From Branchiostoma floridae (taxonomy: Eukaryota > Chordata > Leptocardii > Amphioxiformes > Branchiostomatidae), in contig NW_023365794.1 of assembly GCF_000003815.2 (NCBI RefSeq), positions 100,652-164,651 on the forward strand: a stretch of DNA of 64,000 nucleotides, read 5' to 3'. Every line of letters begins with the position of its first letter. Position 1 is the first letter of the stretch. The position numbers were made by a program, and so were the translations under genes. Of this stretch, positions 51,901-64,000 are shown one piece after another. The notes below the pieces were generated by a model. It was not told the DNA's origin. It did no database searches and saw only the letters and a list, made by a program, of their open reading frames with translations.

Positions 51901-53658
51901 GGGTACATGCAGTTTTCACAATGCATTTTTTCTGTCATTAAACTTTTAAGACTGATTTCTTTGAACACGTACGGATATTGCCAATTTTTATCAATTCTCA
52001 TTCTGCACAAGGAATACCAAAGGTATTGCACGTTGTAGAAATGTATGTTTATATTGTACATGTAATATCAAAATTCTTACGGTAAAAATAAATTATAGCG
52101 TGGCGTCTTCTGAGTGGTCGGTCGCTCTGGAGGACCTGGAGGCCGCCCTTGGTGACGTCATTGCCATGGCAGTGGATTATGGGAGGAAGCACAACTACTT
52201 CAACCTGATGCCGCTGTCCTGCCGTCTGACCAAGTCTGACGAGGCCTACCTCAGTCTGGCCAACAAGTACAGGCCGGACGGTAGCGAGTGTGAACGTTAC
52301 GCACATATAGAGGTAAGAAATTATCAATATAGTTGTGCAAAATGAAACTAACCATCTTTATAGTTGTCAGAAGCAACCAGACATTATGATCAATTGGTAA
52401 CTAATCTAATTCTCTCCAAGCAGAGGTTAGCTATAGGCTCCGGGTGATTTGTGACGTTTTTAAAGCGTTTTTATCGGACTATAGTTTTTATACCTCTTTG
52501 TTTTAACTTGGCCGCGCGCGAGAAAACGATAAAAATAGAAAGCCCGATAAAACGCCTGAAAAACGTTAAAACAAAAAACAAACGGCCAATGCCTAATCTC
52601 TGCTTGGAGAATGACTAATCTGCTGAAAGCAGTTGAAGTATAAGCATGAAATCTGTGAAAACTGAAACGGATGCTGATGTACCTTGTTGTTTCCCTCCCA
52701 GCTCCCTTACTTCCCAGGCTCGTACGGAGTGGAGGAGTTCCACCGCGCCCTGGAGGACATGCTGTACGAGAGGTACCAGGCACGGGCGCACTGGGCTAAG
52801 AACCGCTGGTTCGACGCACGGCGGGTGCACGACCTCTACCCGGCACTGGAGCACTGGAAGGAGGTCTACACAGTCTTCAACAGGTACGTTTTACCTATCA
52901 ATTGCTTTGAGATCCAGAATAATCAGTATGTACAGTATCCGTTCTGAGGAAAAGTTTTCAATCCTGATATGATCCAAACACAAATGTACCTCTAGCCTAT
53001 GAATTGTAAGGGGCAAGTAGAAATAGTCTCCTGGCTTCCTGCATTCGAACCCGCACCGCCAGTTCACAAATCTACCGCCACTGGGCACTATAAAACCAAA
53101 AGGGTCAGACCCGTTGTCATGGTACGTTTGGCGGCACTTGAACCCCACTGTTACTGAATGAATGTACTTTTGTGGGGACACTATATAGTTATATCGAGGA
53201 CTTGTAATCATCTTTGGGGACTTTCCTTATATATCTAAATGCCTTAAGGCCTTTAGGGCCCTTTAGAACTAAGTTATATTATTGTGATCGGTCAGAATTG
53301 TTGGCAACTGGATTCTTTAATTTTGTTTAGTACTCTGACATTGTCGTGCAAAAGCAAGACACTGAAAAACCTCACAAGAGAATTTCTTCTTATTTGTTTC
53401 AGCGACCACACGTTCGACAACCAGTTCACTGCCAGGTGCGGGTTCGAGGACAGTCATGAGGTCATGGCGAACTTTCCTGAGAGGTCAGGTCACATGACCT
53501 GGCGGAGGAAGGTCGGAGGTTACGTCATCTACAAGACGGACGGCAGCCCGGCCATCACCCGACAGCCCAGCCGCATCAGCAGACAGTCCAGCCGCTCCAG
53601 CCGCTCCAGCCGGCATGGCAGCCAGAGCCGCAGGCCAAACATGAAGACGTTCCAGTAG
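48956..53658 (+). CDS. FAD-linked oxidase, aldonolactone-oxidase (GULO/ALO) family; 5' end missing
   Basis: Nine exons: 48956-49123, 49564-49787, 50219-50398, 50537-50759, 51194-51336, 51730-51884, 52099-52312, 52702-52883 and 53403-53658 (TAG). They give about 581 codons with consistent phases; the first needs one base from an unseen upstream exon. The PCMH-type FAD domain shows VRAVGVGYSWSKM, LIDMSGLTRVI, ALPGMDNFMGQTVGGAV and SAHGSGF. The C-terminal ALO domain shows YFNLMPLSCR and RAHWAKNRWFD, the HW(A/G)K signature of gulonolactone and arabinonolactone oxidases. Oddities: Tyr replaces the His that carries covalent FAD in rat GULO. The exon pair 51194/51730 adds a very Cys-rich stretch. 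The tail is Ser/Arg-rich (SRISRQSSRSSRSSR). The family oxidises sugar lactones or alditols using oxygen; the substrate here is unknown. A polyadenylation signal lies at 54516-54521. Confidence 0.88.
49235..49434. mobile_element. MITE of the TCTCCAAGCAGA family, copy 2
   Basis: Ends TCTCTAAGCAGATC and GATCCGCTTCGAGA are imperfect inverses. Inner arms ATAAGATAGTATCAAAAGCT and AGCTTTTGATACTATCTTAT are perfect inverses. It shares its inner block with the element at 3045-3149 and sits in the first visible intron of the FAD oxidase gene. Confidence 0.8.
52412..52610. mobile_element. MITE of the TCTCCAAGCAGA family, copy 3
   Basis: Inverted ends TCTCCAAGCAGAGGTTAG and CTAATCTCTGCTTGGAGA match at 17 of 18 positions around 199 bp of non-coding sequence. 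It is intronic in the FAD oxidase gene, 91 bp before the next exon. Confidence 0.85.
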
Positions 53659-55164
53659 GGGGCGCTCCTGCACACAGACGACATAAAACTGACGATGATG
53701 TCATAGATTCCCAGCTTCGGCTCAAAAATTGAACTGCGTTTAAAAAAAAAAAATCAAACTGATACTGTAGATAGTTAGTGTGGCTTGGCGCTAAGAGATC
53801 CAAATATTCCATTTCAATTTCTGAATTGGAGGTAGAAATATTTACTTCTAATAAGTTGTATGGATTACTTTGAAAATTGAAAGAAGCAAACAGAAATTTT
53901 GTTAACGTTGAAGGAAATCTGTGTCAATCGTTAAAACTTCATAGCGCTCAAACGTAATTTCGTCAACGTAGGATAATCATACCAATTCAGACACGTTGAA
54001 GACCAATAAGTTAGTAGTAGCGACAATATTTAGAATGGTATTTTCCGTACATTGTATCATTGAATCATAGTTTCTTAACGTTTGTCAGTCCGTTATGTGG
54101 GGATAGACCTTATAGAGCAGTGAAGAGAAAAAATAGAGATACTAACGTTTAATAGTATATAACATATCGCAGTAAAATGTATTTACGCATTTTGTGGCAC
54201 AATTGTTTGACTACATCACACGCGAATAAATTGCACTTGATTATGGTTCAAGGTTGTAAAACCATCGTGAATAGTTGGGCAACTTCAGCACAGTGTCGTG
54301 AGAGTCAGACAAGATAATGTAAGGCTTTGCTGTCAATCTTAGGTCATTTATGGTTAGTCAAGGCTCAAGATAACACTGTCAGACAAACACTAGCGCTGCT
54401 GCTTTTGGTTGTGCATTTTACCTTTTACAATAGCTTGCGTCGCTGCTAGATGTTTAAATTAATTTTTTTCACACTCTAATTTAAGAGCACTTAAGAGGAT
54501 TTGTCAATTAAAACCAATAAAAAGTTTACTTTGTACATGTTTCGTCTGATTTTGTCGTAAATCTTTGTCTTGAAACGCACTTTTTGTGTAGTAAAACATC
54601 AAATAACATTAACAATCAAACCTAGTACCACCCACTAGAATAGGGGCTACGGGACTCTCACTTAGAAACTCTAGCTCAATCTTTCATTGTGCAATCCGAC
54701 TCTATATAAACATGGCAAAAAAGACTCTAAATCTGAAAATAAAACAAAGACGTTACTACTGGTTGGTTGCCATTCCTTGAGCAAAAAAATCCTTTGAGAC
54801 GCTGGGGTTGCCCTTCACGGTCTTTTGTGTTCTCCTCCAAGGCCGTTTGCCGATCACTCAACAACTGATCAGGGATCAAATATCGCGCCTTTTCAAAGTT
54901 TAACCTGCCTAATCGCGTGGAATGCTGGGTAACTCATCAAACAAAGACAACTTCTTGTTCTACAGTGACAGGACCTTTTCTTCATTTCATTACAATACGA
55001 GAAAAGGGGACAACATTTGATATTCATCTTGATATTTTGATAAAGTACTCGGAAAGTCCCAACACCGGGCCCCTCAGCTTCAGACAAGAGCAACGACCTC
55101 GTTTGACAAGCTGTCAATCAATCACGTTGGCCCCGCCCCTGACTACCTGGCTTCACTAGCAACA
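53659..55164. other. 3' UTR of the FAD oxidase gene, then intergenic
   Basis: The 3' UTR probably ends after AATAAA at 54516-54521. No coding sequence beyond that. A GC box (CCCCGCCCC) at 55131-55139 marks the likely promoter of the STPG-repeat gene. Confidence 0.45.
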
Positions 55165-55207
55165 CACAAGATGGCGTAAAAACGTGAATCACTGCAAATC
55201 CGTCCAG
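55165..55207 (+). other. Probable 5' untranslated exon of the STPG-repeat gene
   Basis: Ends in CCAG|GTAAGT at 55207, a strong donor, and the next good acceptor in phase-free leader is at 56636, just before the coding ATG. The exon contains ATGGCGTAA, a two-codon upstream ORF. The start of transcription is not defined. Confidence 0.45.
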
Positions 55208-56286
55208 GTAAGTTTCCTATGCTTTCTTTAGCTTCAAATTCAACAAGTAGAAGTCATATAACATATAACGTACAGTTTTTTCTTAAACTTTATTTTTAGA
55301 ACTAAGAATCGACAGACAAGTGACTTTAAGAAGTGCTCAGGTGTGCTCCAAAACAGGTGTTTGCAGCGACAGGTGTGTTTGCGTTTAACAGGTACTCCGG
55401 CTAAGCCGCCATTCACACGTTGTCAAGTCTTTTGTTTGAAGACTTATTAAGCCTCTTGTAGAAAACCCAGTCCTAGGGAAACCGTCTATGTGTCTGGCAT
55501 GGTCCTCAGACATCTGAAATATTTGAAATTACAAGTTTGGCAGAATTTCTGCGGTTTCTAAGTCTTGGATCAGACATAGTGTAAACTTTGCTGCGACGAG
55601 TGAAAAGAACAAATCTTAGTGCAAATAAAGGAATAGTTCGAGTGGACGATGTAGTGCCTGATTAAAGTACTTAGTCGTAGGTAAGACTGGGCTAGAAAGA
55701 AACTACGGTACAGGTACTAGTATATTTTTGCTTGAAAAAGTACGGTAACGTTACGTTATGGATGTGTGTTATTGCTGTTTTGATACGGTGTTTACTCATG
55801 TGATTTAGTGTTTACTTATTCATCCATTCATTGCTGAGCATATCTGAACGAGACGTTTCACGTACTACTTAAAACCAATCAATAGTACCATAAATCTTTT
55901 TTAGCTGTGTTGCACTGTTGTAGTAAATGAAAATCAGACATAAACTGCTGGGGGAGGGGGGAGTGTTGATGATGTTAAACCCCAAGGGAGTAGTTATGAA
56001 AAGGTAGGAGGCCTACTCGTAATCTACTGTGATCCTCCTATTAAAGAAAGAGATTTAAAATGTCACTGCAAATTTTTGAAACCTCATTCCAGTACTTGAT
56101 ACTGTATACAAATCTGTCAGTTCAGTCATATGTTTGGTAACTTAATAATTTAAAATTGATTTTGAGTTGAACCTTGAGCTGTTTCAGGAAGTGATTTGTT
56201 TTAGGAAGGAGGTTTTAACCTTCTGGGTTGAGTAATATAAGCACAGTACTTACTTTGTCTGCAGTGTACCCCATATTTGTTGTTTA

Positions 56287-56410
56287 ATCAAACTGCGTTT
56301 TTGAAATATTGCAGTTTGAAATCATTGTCCACCGACTTGATACCCCTTAACATCCTCTTTTTAAAAACAAAGGATGTAGGTTATCCATGGATAAAGGTGA
56401 ACTAGCATTA
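56287..56410 (+). repeat. Dispersed repeat, copy 3 of 3
   Basis: Same ordered blocks as 44749-44874 (AATATTGCAGTTTGAAAT, CCGACTTGATACC, GGTTATCCATGGATAAAG, GTGAACTAGCATTA). It lies in the leader intron of the STPG-repeat gene. Confidence 0.7.
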
Positions 56411-56636
56411 CAGGCATAAACCATTATGCCTTTCAACAAGGGTGAAAAGTAGTTGTTATTCTGAAGCTGTATTACAGGTACTACCCACTAAACTACCTTA
56501 TGATGATACAATCTTATGGTATCATTTAAAATTCTATACTAGTTACTGCAATTATTATTGTGATATTGGATATGTACACAAAATGTTGCTTAATGTTTGT
56601 TACAACATGAATAGATATATTTCTTTTGTATGACAG

Positions 56637-59600
56637 ATGTCTACTGCTATTGCTGCTCAAGACAACCAACCCCCTCCCCAGCCCCCTGGGGAGGGAGGTG
56701 GAGCTGATGACACCACCCCTGGGGATCCTGTCTCCAAACCGTCCAACATTGTAGTTGAAGCCTTCTCCAGCTCAGGCTCTGTTAGTAACAGGAGTGAGGA
56801 AATCACGGACAATGTTCCCGCCTTGACTGAACAAAATGTGGCTGCTAAAGACAGAATAGAGGAGGAAGAGGATGCGAGAGTGTCAGAGGACCAATGGGAG
56901 GGTAGGAGGCGTACTGACACGGACCACGCCACAGACAGAGCGACGCTCGGAACGGCGAATGCCACGAATGTAACCGTAAGGCTGCCGCAGGTCATTCGGA
57001 GCAATGAGGGAACGCCGCGCGGCAGAGCATCAACACAGACGGCACACCCACTCACCCCGGCGAAAGCACGTATTGACTACCTACCCACCCATAGCGCAGA
57101 CCTGAGGGCCCTGAACGCACTCATAACCAGAAGTGGGACCAGGTTTTCCACTAGGAGCTATCCTGCACAGGTCATGAGGATGTCAACAATATCACTCTCC
57201 AGAGCAAGGTAACTGTCATTAACCAGTATTACAGTCAATATGTACCCCTAGCTAGAATAGACCCGGGTATATTTTGACTGTGGGTATATTATGGTCTGTT
57301 ACACTTGTCTGTACTTTGCAGTGCAAGGGTGTCTCTAGCTTTAGCTAGCTTTTGTCTCTTTTGTCAATGACACATTTTTTGAGAGACAGTATTGTAGATG
57401 ATCAATTTTAAATATGTCATTTTGAGGTTGCAAAAATACTATTTCATCAATTTCATGTCAGCAAGTTTCAATTTTTGAAATGGATAGGGGGATCTTATGT
57501 ATGATTCCCATTTACACAATGCAAATTCTTTTTCCCTGTTGTGGTGTAAATATTGCTTGATAAAAACATCAGCCCAAAAGAAATTTCTCTTAATGGCATA
57601 GACAGAGTTTGAAGAAAATAAAAAATCTCAGTATAAAAATGTTAAAGTCATGGCCACAGTAAAGTAACATACAAACACACAGCGCCATTCAGTTCTAACT
57701 GGCTTTTACTCAATGTTAGCTACAACTAATGTGCCAAGCAAGCACAATTTATTATTTTGGCAAGCAGACCATTCGACAAATAGCACAGTTTATCAAGTGA
57801 TGGAATTCCACCCTAAACAGGTGGTTGCTAGAGAAGGTAGAGTGTGCTGTCAATCTTAGATGCCAAAGTTATTTGTCTTTTATAGTTGTTAGTAACTAAT
57901 ATGAATCACTGTGGGCATTGTTGATTTATTGTTTAAAACCATGGTTTATTGATTTTTTGCATCAAAATGTTTTTTGTTTCTTCTTCAACTTTTTATATAG
58001 AAATGTACTTCAAGTTTAAAGACATGTTTCAAAATGATAAAACTCTAGAAGCTACATAATTTTGTAGTTTTAAAAATCACAACTTAAAATTTCCAAAATC
58101 TGACTTTCTTTGGATAGTATAACTGACAATATTACTACTCTCCAAACAGGAGAGTAAGGTCACGATTTGCCCCACCAATCTCTGCTTGGAGAGTAGATAT
58201 TTACCATAACTTGTACTGTGCATGTACTGCATACCCATTGTTTAGCTTAGTTTGTTTACAAAATGCATGTACGCAGTACACATCTTGGGTATCCAAGTGT
58301 AAGTAACCATGTTTCATGTTACCGACTTAAGACAATGAAAAGCGCCTTTGGTTTCACCTGTCTAACCCATGTTTCCTTTACTCTAGTGTTAGTATGTAAA
58401 AGTTTTATAGCATGAACAATGGTACATTATAGTTGCCAATGGAAAACAGCTTTAGATGTTGCAAGCTATAGTCACTTGACCACCTGGATGAAATTTCATC
58501 ACTTTCTAAAGGAACAACTACAAGGCATAGGTCTGAAGATATGTGTAGGTAGTACTCAAAAACTTCCAATGTCTCTGAACTTTATCTAACTTTTGAAAAC
58601 CAGGAATATTAATGCTCATAAAACACCAGATGGAAAGACTATCACATCCTTTAACATAAGAATAGTCTTCTGATACTAACTTAAAGGTACAATTTGCTTG
58701 ATATGTCAAAATATCTTCATTGTGGAAATACCGCCACAAGCATTGAATTACAGTGGGTATAATAAGTTGAGATATCATTAAGAACTGTGGACAATTTGTT
58801 GATTCACTAGTAGTTAACGTCACATTGTTATTTGAAAGAAATTAGTGATGAAATCTTAATTTAGAATAGTATCAGATGATTTCATCAATTGTCAACATGA
58901 AGCAAAAATAGACTAGGTCATCATTAATACAAAAAGATTTATGTCAAATTTTGTTGGTTTATAAATAATTCATGTTTGCTTTCATGACAAATCATGATGT
59001 TGTATGAATCATTTAAAAAATTAATTTGTGTCATTCTCTTTTATAGGTCACAACCTACTCGGATGGGAACGAACAACTACTTTGAAGAACAAAACATCAA
59101 TAAAACTATTTGTAAGTATTCCCTAATATTGATAAACAATTACCATACAATGGTATTCTAGTCTGAAATATCATACCACCCACTTTGAGAAGACCGAGAT
59201 ATATGTAATGCCATAGCAAAAGTAAACAAGTAGAAATACACAGGTGAAAGGCTGATATTGTTACAGGGTGCCTTTTGTGGAGTTGCTCATAGGAGCCAGC
59301 CTTTACAATGTCCCACAGTTCATTCTACCTGACCCCTGCTATGTCTTTGTCAGCTGCCCAATGAAAGGGGCTTCTTTTTAGCTGGAGTCAACCATGCAGG
59401 TGCACCTGTTGTCAAGTATAATTTCAACAAACTCAGGAAATGTGTTTTTGGTATTTAGAGGAAAATTCTGTTGTGTTGTAGATCTAAATGGTTGACTTTT
59501 TATCATCATATCAAATAAGATTGGCTAGCATGGAACAAAGTAAGTTAGCCTATGGTTTGAAGAAGATAAAAAGGGTAAAGATTTATAGGTAACACCCCTT

Positions 59601-62600
59601 GTGGAGTATTGGTATAGTCTGTCGGTAGCATCCATACCCAGCATTCTTTACTATTGAACATAATTCTGCTGAAGCATACATGCATGTCAAGGACGTACTT
59701 CCAACATTGGTCGAACTTAGCAACGCCCTTGCTTTGTCCCGGTCTGCGGACGACGATGCTCCATGTCAGGTTTTCGATTTAGAGTGTGCCATAATCGAAG
59801 GGTGTCTAGATCTGACTCCATTTCCAGTCTATCATGTGAGTAGTACTTAATGCTAGGCAGCTTCATAGTCTTATAGGGTGATTATGAAATACTTGTTAAT
59901 AATCTGGATAGTTTAAATCAATGTTCTGTGTAATAGTCTGAGGGAGAACTTGAGGCAGGTGCCTTCAGTAGTTTCTTTTAGGATCATGGCGCAACAAAAA
60001 TTATGTAACTTTGGACTATGAGAAGATGGACTTATATTATGTTGACTACTTTGAAAGTGATCATGGAATGTTGAATTGTACATTTTGCAAGACCGCTGAC
60101 CTCCTCGGAAAAATAATGCCATATGGACAGTTGAAGTTATCATTATAATTGGCTCATTGATGTCACAATAATCAACAATTATAACGAGATTTGTTTCATT
60201 ACTCAAAACTGTTCTATTTTCTCTTGGATTTGCAAGCAGTAAGCTGTAAAGGAATGCCTTTTAGAAAGTTTGCCTGGAACCCTTATGTTAAATGTTGTTT
60301 CTTGCCATTGATCTGTGTGTGCAGCTGTCTTAATACTGGAACTTTGAGTTCCTTTATGCTGGCTTTGCACAATATGGCCATTCATATATCTTAGCACAGT
60401 CCCTGGCATGCAGGTTGCCATGGGCATTAAGAGCAATGGGGAAATGTAATAGTCTACAACAGAACACCAGTTGGACATATCTGGTACTGGTTTCTCCCAT
60501 TAAGTGGCTGTGAACCGAGGCGGGTGACACAGTACTTAGGTTACCAGCCTCTCCTCTATTACAAACTGAAGCAAAATTACTGAAAAAATTTCTCCTTTGT
60601 GATGAGATCTGCATTGATTACTGATGTTGAACTAGGCGTCAGGTGGTCCCTTGGAAGTCTTGTGATTATTTGGTTTAAGAAACTTTAGAAGCTGTAATTA
60701 CCCGCTTTTGTAGAGTGGTACATTCCATCGCAGCTGTTTCACCAAGCCCTATTGTTTATGAAGTGGTGTTCATGTTACACTGAGACAAATGGAATGTTAC
60801 AGCAATGGCTTAGGTTTTGTAATGGCAACAAACAGCAGTAGCACTCACCATACAACAAATGCATAGATTAAAGTACAACTTTTTTTAATCCAGAAGGAAG
60901 AAAAGAAGAAAAGGAGCAAGACAATGTTATGTAATTATCATCTATATTCAAACATTAAAATTTGATTGGAAACCTTGCTAGCTGTAGGCATGATCCTAGC
61001 ATAGAAGTAAAGATAAACTTTGTCTGTTTCTTTATCCTATTGATGTTGTTTATTTTTCATCCGCCCCCCCCCTCCCTTCCAGCATGGGACAAAGCAATGG
61101 AGAGCAGGCCCCCCCTACAGGTGGACATGGATGGGCCCGGACCCACCAGCTACAGGCCCAGGAACAAACCTCTGTATGAGACCAACGCACCTTCCTTCAC
61201 CTTTGGCAGAAAGTCTCCTCCTAGAAGTGAGTAAACACAGCATGCCAGTGGAGTTGTTGTAAATACTCAATATCAGCACCATGGACAGGACTGTTCCAAA
61301 ACTGTTTGGCAATGCTTGCACATGTAGTTTATATCATGAGGTAAATACATGCATTCTAAGACTTCTATTACACTGAAAAACTACTGTTCTAAGAGCATCT
61401 CAAAGAATTGATATGAATTAACAGACAAAACACCCAATGATTGTTCATCATGGTTGCTAATTTCCTTCAAAGTTAGTGTGGAAAACTCTTGGTCGTTTCT
61501 GCCAGTACTATCCCTTTTTCTTGGACCTCCTCAACTAACATTCACGACTGTAATAGCAGCTTTAGATATGTACCTCTTGTTAGATTGTGATAGCTTGTAA
61601 TAGATAAACAAAAGGATTGACGGTTACCCTTTGTCTGCACCTGTAGATGGAGGAGGTAGAACTGCCTGGGCCACACCCTGGATGCAATCAGAGTCTGGAT
61701 TCACCAAGAAAACAAACTTTGAAAAAACGGTGAGAAACAAAAAATGAAATGAGCATTCATAATCATCAAGATAGAAATGAGCATTATTATGATGAAATTA
61801 TGAGTCATAGATTGATCAATTGAAGACTCATAAAACAACAGAAAGTTACAATCTACTTCTTTATAAGTCTCAACTTGATTACTTGCCAAGACTTAATGCA
61901 CTGCAGCAAACTTACTTTTGTACTGACAGATTTATGTTCAATTTTTCAGTGGCCAACTCCTGTGCATTATCCAAACAAACATGAGAAGCTAGCACTGGTA
62001 GGGAAGAGACAAGTACATCTACCCACGTATCCACAGTTCTCACTAGGGGCACGCAGGGAGTTCGTACTCAATAAAAAAGGTAAGGATAGAGATGATGCAT
62101 ACAGAAGAAATATTTCACTATGATTCTATGGGCTTGATGGAAAATGAAAATTTGAATGTGTGTTTTCTTGAATCTCATCAGCTGTACCAATGCTTCACAA
62201 GTTAATCACTTTGTGATGAATGTTTTATTTTTCTTCTGATTTCATTTGAAGTTGGAAACCTGTTTTTGTCTTTTGTGAGAAACATTTTAGCATTTAATAT
62301 GTAAAAACATACTTTAACATGAGCAGTACACAATATTAACATTTGACAAGTACTTTAACGTAAGTGTGACTAAACATTGTGACAGAGACTGTTTTTTTTT
62401 GCTCCTGTAGGATCAGACTTTGAGCCTTCACCCAATGAGTACAACATCAGTTCAGCAAAGGTGGTTGTTTTACCAAAGGCACCCTCCTTCTCTGCTACAC
62501 CTCGCAGGGGAACGCTGTGGGAAAAGAAATGTAAGTCTGGACAACTGAACATCAAACTCAAAAACCTCCTACCAATGATAACAATCCCATCAATAGTTAA

Positions 62601-63053
62601 ATTGACAGTGTCATTGCTAAAATTCAGATGATCAATGGCCAGATTTGTGTATAATGGAATGCCCCAAAGGACTTAGAGGTCCAATAGTCTTTGTAACACA
62701 AACTCTACTGTCAAGGGCTGTAACTAGCCCCTCCCAAGGCTAGTTGGATTTTGAGCAGGCTGCTATAAGCAAGATTTAATCAGGCTGGAGCTCCAATGGA
62801 AGGTTGTCTTCACCGGAGTAAACTCCACTACAAAGATTATCTATAGCTAATGTCACAAATCGTATTCCATAAGCAGTGTGTATGTATGGTGAAATAATAG
62901 TTGTTTTTCCTTCTCTGTACTCCAGCGGAGACCCCAGGTCCAGGTACATACAGCCCCAGTACTGGCTGGACCAAACGTCACAACCCTGCCTTCACTATGG
63001 TGGGGATCAGGGGCATCAAGAGACATGAACTGGGACCACATACTACATTGTGA
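56637..63053 (+). CDS. Sperm-tail PG-rich repeat (STPG/SHIPPO) protein
   Basis: Seven coding exons: 56637-57208, 59047-59111, 61083-61226, 61647-61729, 61950-62079, 62411-62530 and 62926-63053 (TGA). All phases agree and give about 413 aa. The first exon encodes a low-complexity Pro/Gly-, Glu- and Thr-rich half (QPPPQPPGEGGG near the start) with no recognised domain. The rest carries STPG-type repeats: GPGPTSYRPR with NAPSFTFGRKSPP, EPSPNEYNI with KAPSFSATPR, and TPGPGTYSP with NPAFTMVG. Proteins with these repeats (ODF3/CIMAP/STPG groups) associate with sperm-flagellum or ciliary microtubules, so an axonemal role is inferred. Which human paralogue it matches is unclear. ATG 56637 directly follows a splice acceptor. 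A polyadenylation signal lies at 63879-63884. Confidence 0.85.
58138..58196. mobile_element. Short MITE remnant, TCTCCAAGCAGA-like ends
   Basis: CTCTCCAAACAGGAGAG on the left and AATCTCTGCTTGGAGAG on the right resemble the ends of the family at 3045, 49235 and 52412, with most of the interior lost. It is in the large first coding intron of the STPG-repeat gene. Confidence 0.45.
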
Positions 63054-63222
63054 TGCACCATTCATTCAGTGTGTCCGCATACAACATTGTAACTGTGGGA
63101 TGTACCATTTTTGTGTCTGCATACTACATTGTAAATCTGGGCTGTATTATTCTCTGTGTCTGCATACTACATTGTAACTGTGGGATTGAACTATTGTCTA
63201 TGTCTGCATACAACATTGAAAA
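63037..63222 (+). repeat. Tandem repeat spanning the stop codon of the STPG-repeat gene
   Basis: Four imperfect units of about 46 bp with the core CTGCATACTACATTGTAACT. The first partial unit includes the last codons and the TGA, and the rest lie in the 3' UTR. Confidence 0.75.
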
Positions 63223-64000
63223 GTAGTAGTCCAAGGAATTAGGGACTGAAGGACGACTTACAACATTTGAACCGTTTGGATGTAAAACTGTATAACTGTA
63301 TGTAACAACCTGTCACATTCCAATAAACCACTGACTGTTGATCACCAAACAGGCAAGCTGTGAAGGATTCAGAAGTGATGCAAACAGTTGTAAAATGTTG
63401 CAATGAAAAGTTTTGCTGAATATTGAGATTTTAAGGACAACTTCACAAACATTACAGCTGTGTTGGAGAACAATGAATTCCAAGGTAATTTTGAATGCAC
63501 AGGATTCTTCATGTGTTTCCTTTTTGATGATAGAAATATTGGGTTATTATGTTTACAGTTTTGTTTATCTGTATTGTAGTAAACATGGACCAGTGTGGTA
63601 TAACGTTAAACAGGTTTGCTTTCTTTGTAACAATAATGCTATGGAAATAGTTATTATTATTGTAAATTCAATTGTAATATACATGTAAATGATAGAAGTA
63701 ATGACAATAGTTTAAAATCTGATGAACATAGTGTAAATCTTCAATTTGTAAGAAATGTTGATAAATAGGTTGTAACTGGGAAGAATACCATTGTAACATT
63801 TTTGCTTGTAAATATTGCACATTTCTACTTGATGCTTCCTATACGGTGCAAACTCTGCCTCATGAGATTTAAATGCTAAATAAATTCATAAGTTAAATTG
63901 AAAAGTGGTCTGAGACAATTTTTGCAATAAATTTCTTTATCTATTTAAGAATACCGATAGGCATTATTTGACGATAAAGACAAATCATAATTCAAAAGTA

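Noticed and set aside
56657-57055. 132-codon minus-strand frame
   Set aside because: It is an antisense shadow of the first STPG exon, which joins in phase to the following exons.

Overview
This is a piece of an animal nuclear genome. Genes are split into many small exons with canonical GT-AG introns, there is no operon structure, and miniature inverted-repeat elements and minisatellites are abundant. Gene content (one NTE-type phospholipase, MCMDC2, a sperm-tail PG-rich repeat protein, an aldonolactone-oxidase-like flavoprotein) and repeat style fit an invertebrate deuterostome. A lancelet (Branchiostoma) is my best guess, by inference only. A 100-base run of N (48516-48615) is an assembly gap.

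Layout: (1) 1-3967, minus strand: 5' half of an MCMDC2 orthologue, running off the left edge; two of its introns are filled by minisatellites. (2) 4622-5122: compact divergent promoter region with an E2F-like site and a perfect CRE. (3) 5123-34212, plus strand: a complete neuropathy-target-esterase gene (PNPLA6/PNPLA7 type), about 42 exon positions and roughly 1,450 codons. I rebuilt it exon by exon, and splice phases agree throughout. Three exon positions exist as tandem homologous pairs, two of them inside the patatin catalytic domain; the pair carrying the catalytic Asp is bracketed by a strong intronic inverted repeat. (4) 36479-40278, minus strand: a four-coding-exon C2H2 zinc-finger gene (about 905 aa), tail to tail with the esterase gene. 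(5) 40279-48955: intergenic, with MITEs, a LINE 3' fragment, dispersed repeats and an intact 456-bp LTR element in miniature whose LTRs carry tRNA-like Pol III boxes. (6) 48956-53658, plus strand: FAD-linked oxidase of the L-gulonolactone/arabinonolactone oxidase family with its first exon(s) missing and an unusual cysteine-rich insertion. (7) 56637-63053, plus strand: STPG/SHIPPO-repeat protein with a 5' untranslated exon near 55165-55207.

The strongest candidates for something undescribed are the tandem exon system in the esterase gene, with its candidate RNA duplexes; the Pol III-box LTR miniature element; and the Cys-rich insertion and lost flavin-linking His in the FAD oxidase. The genes are functionally unrelated; I see no pathway cluster.
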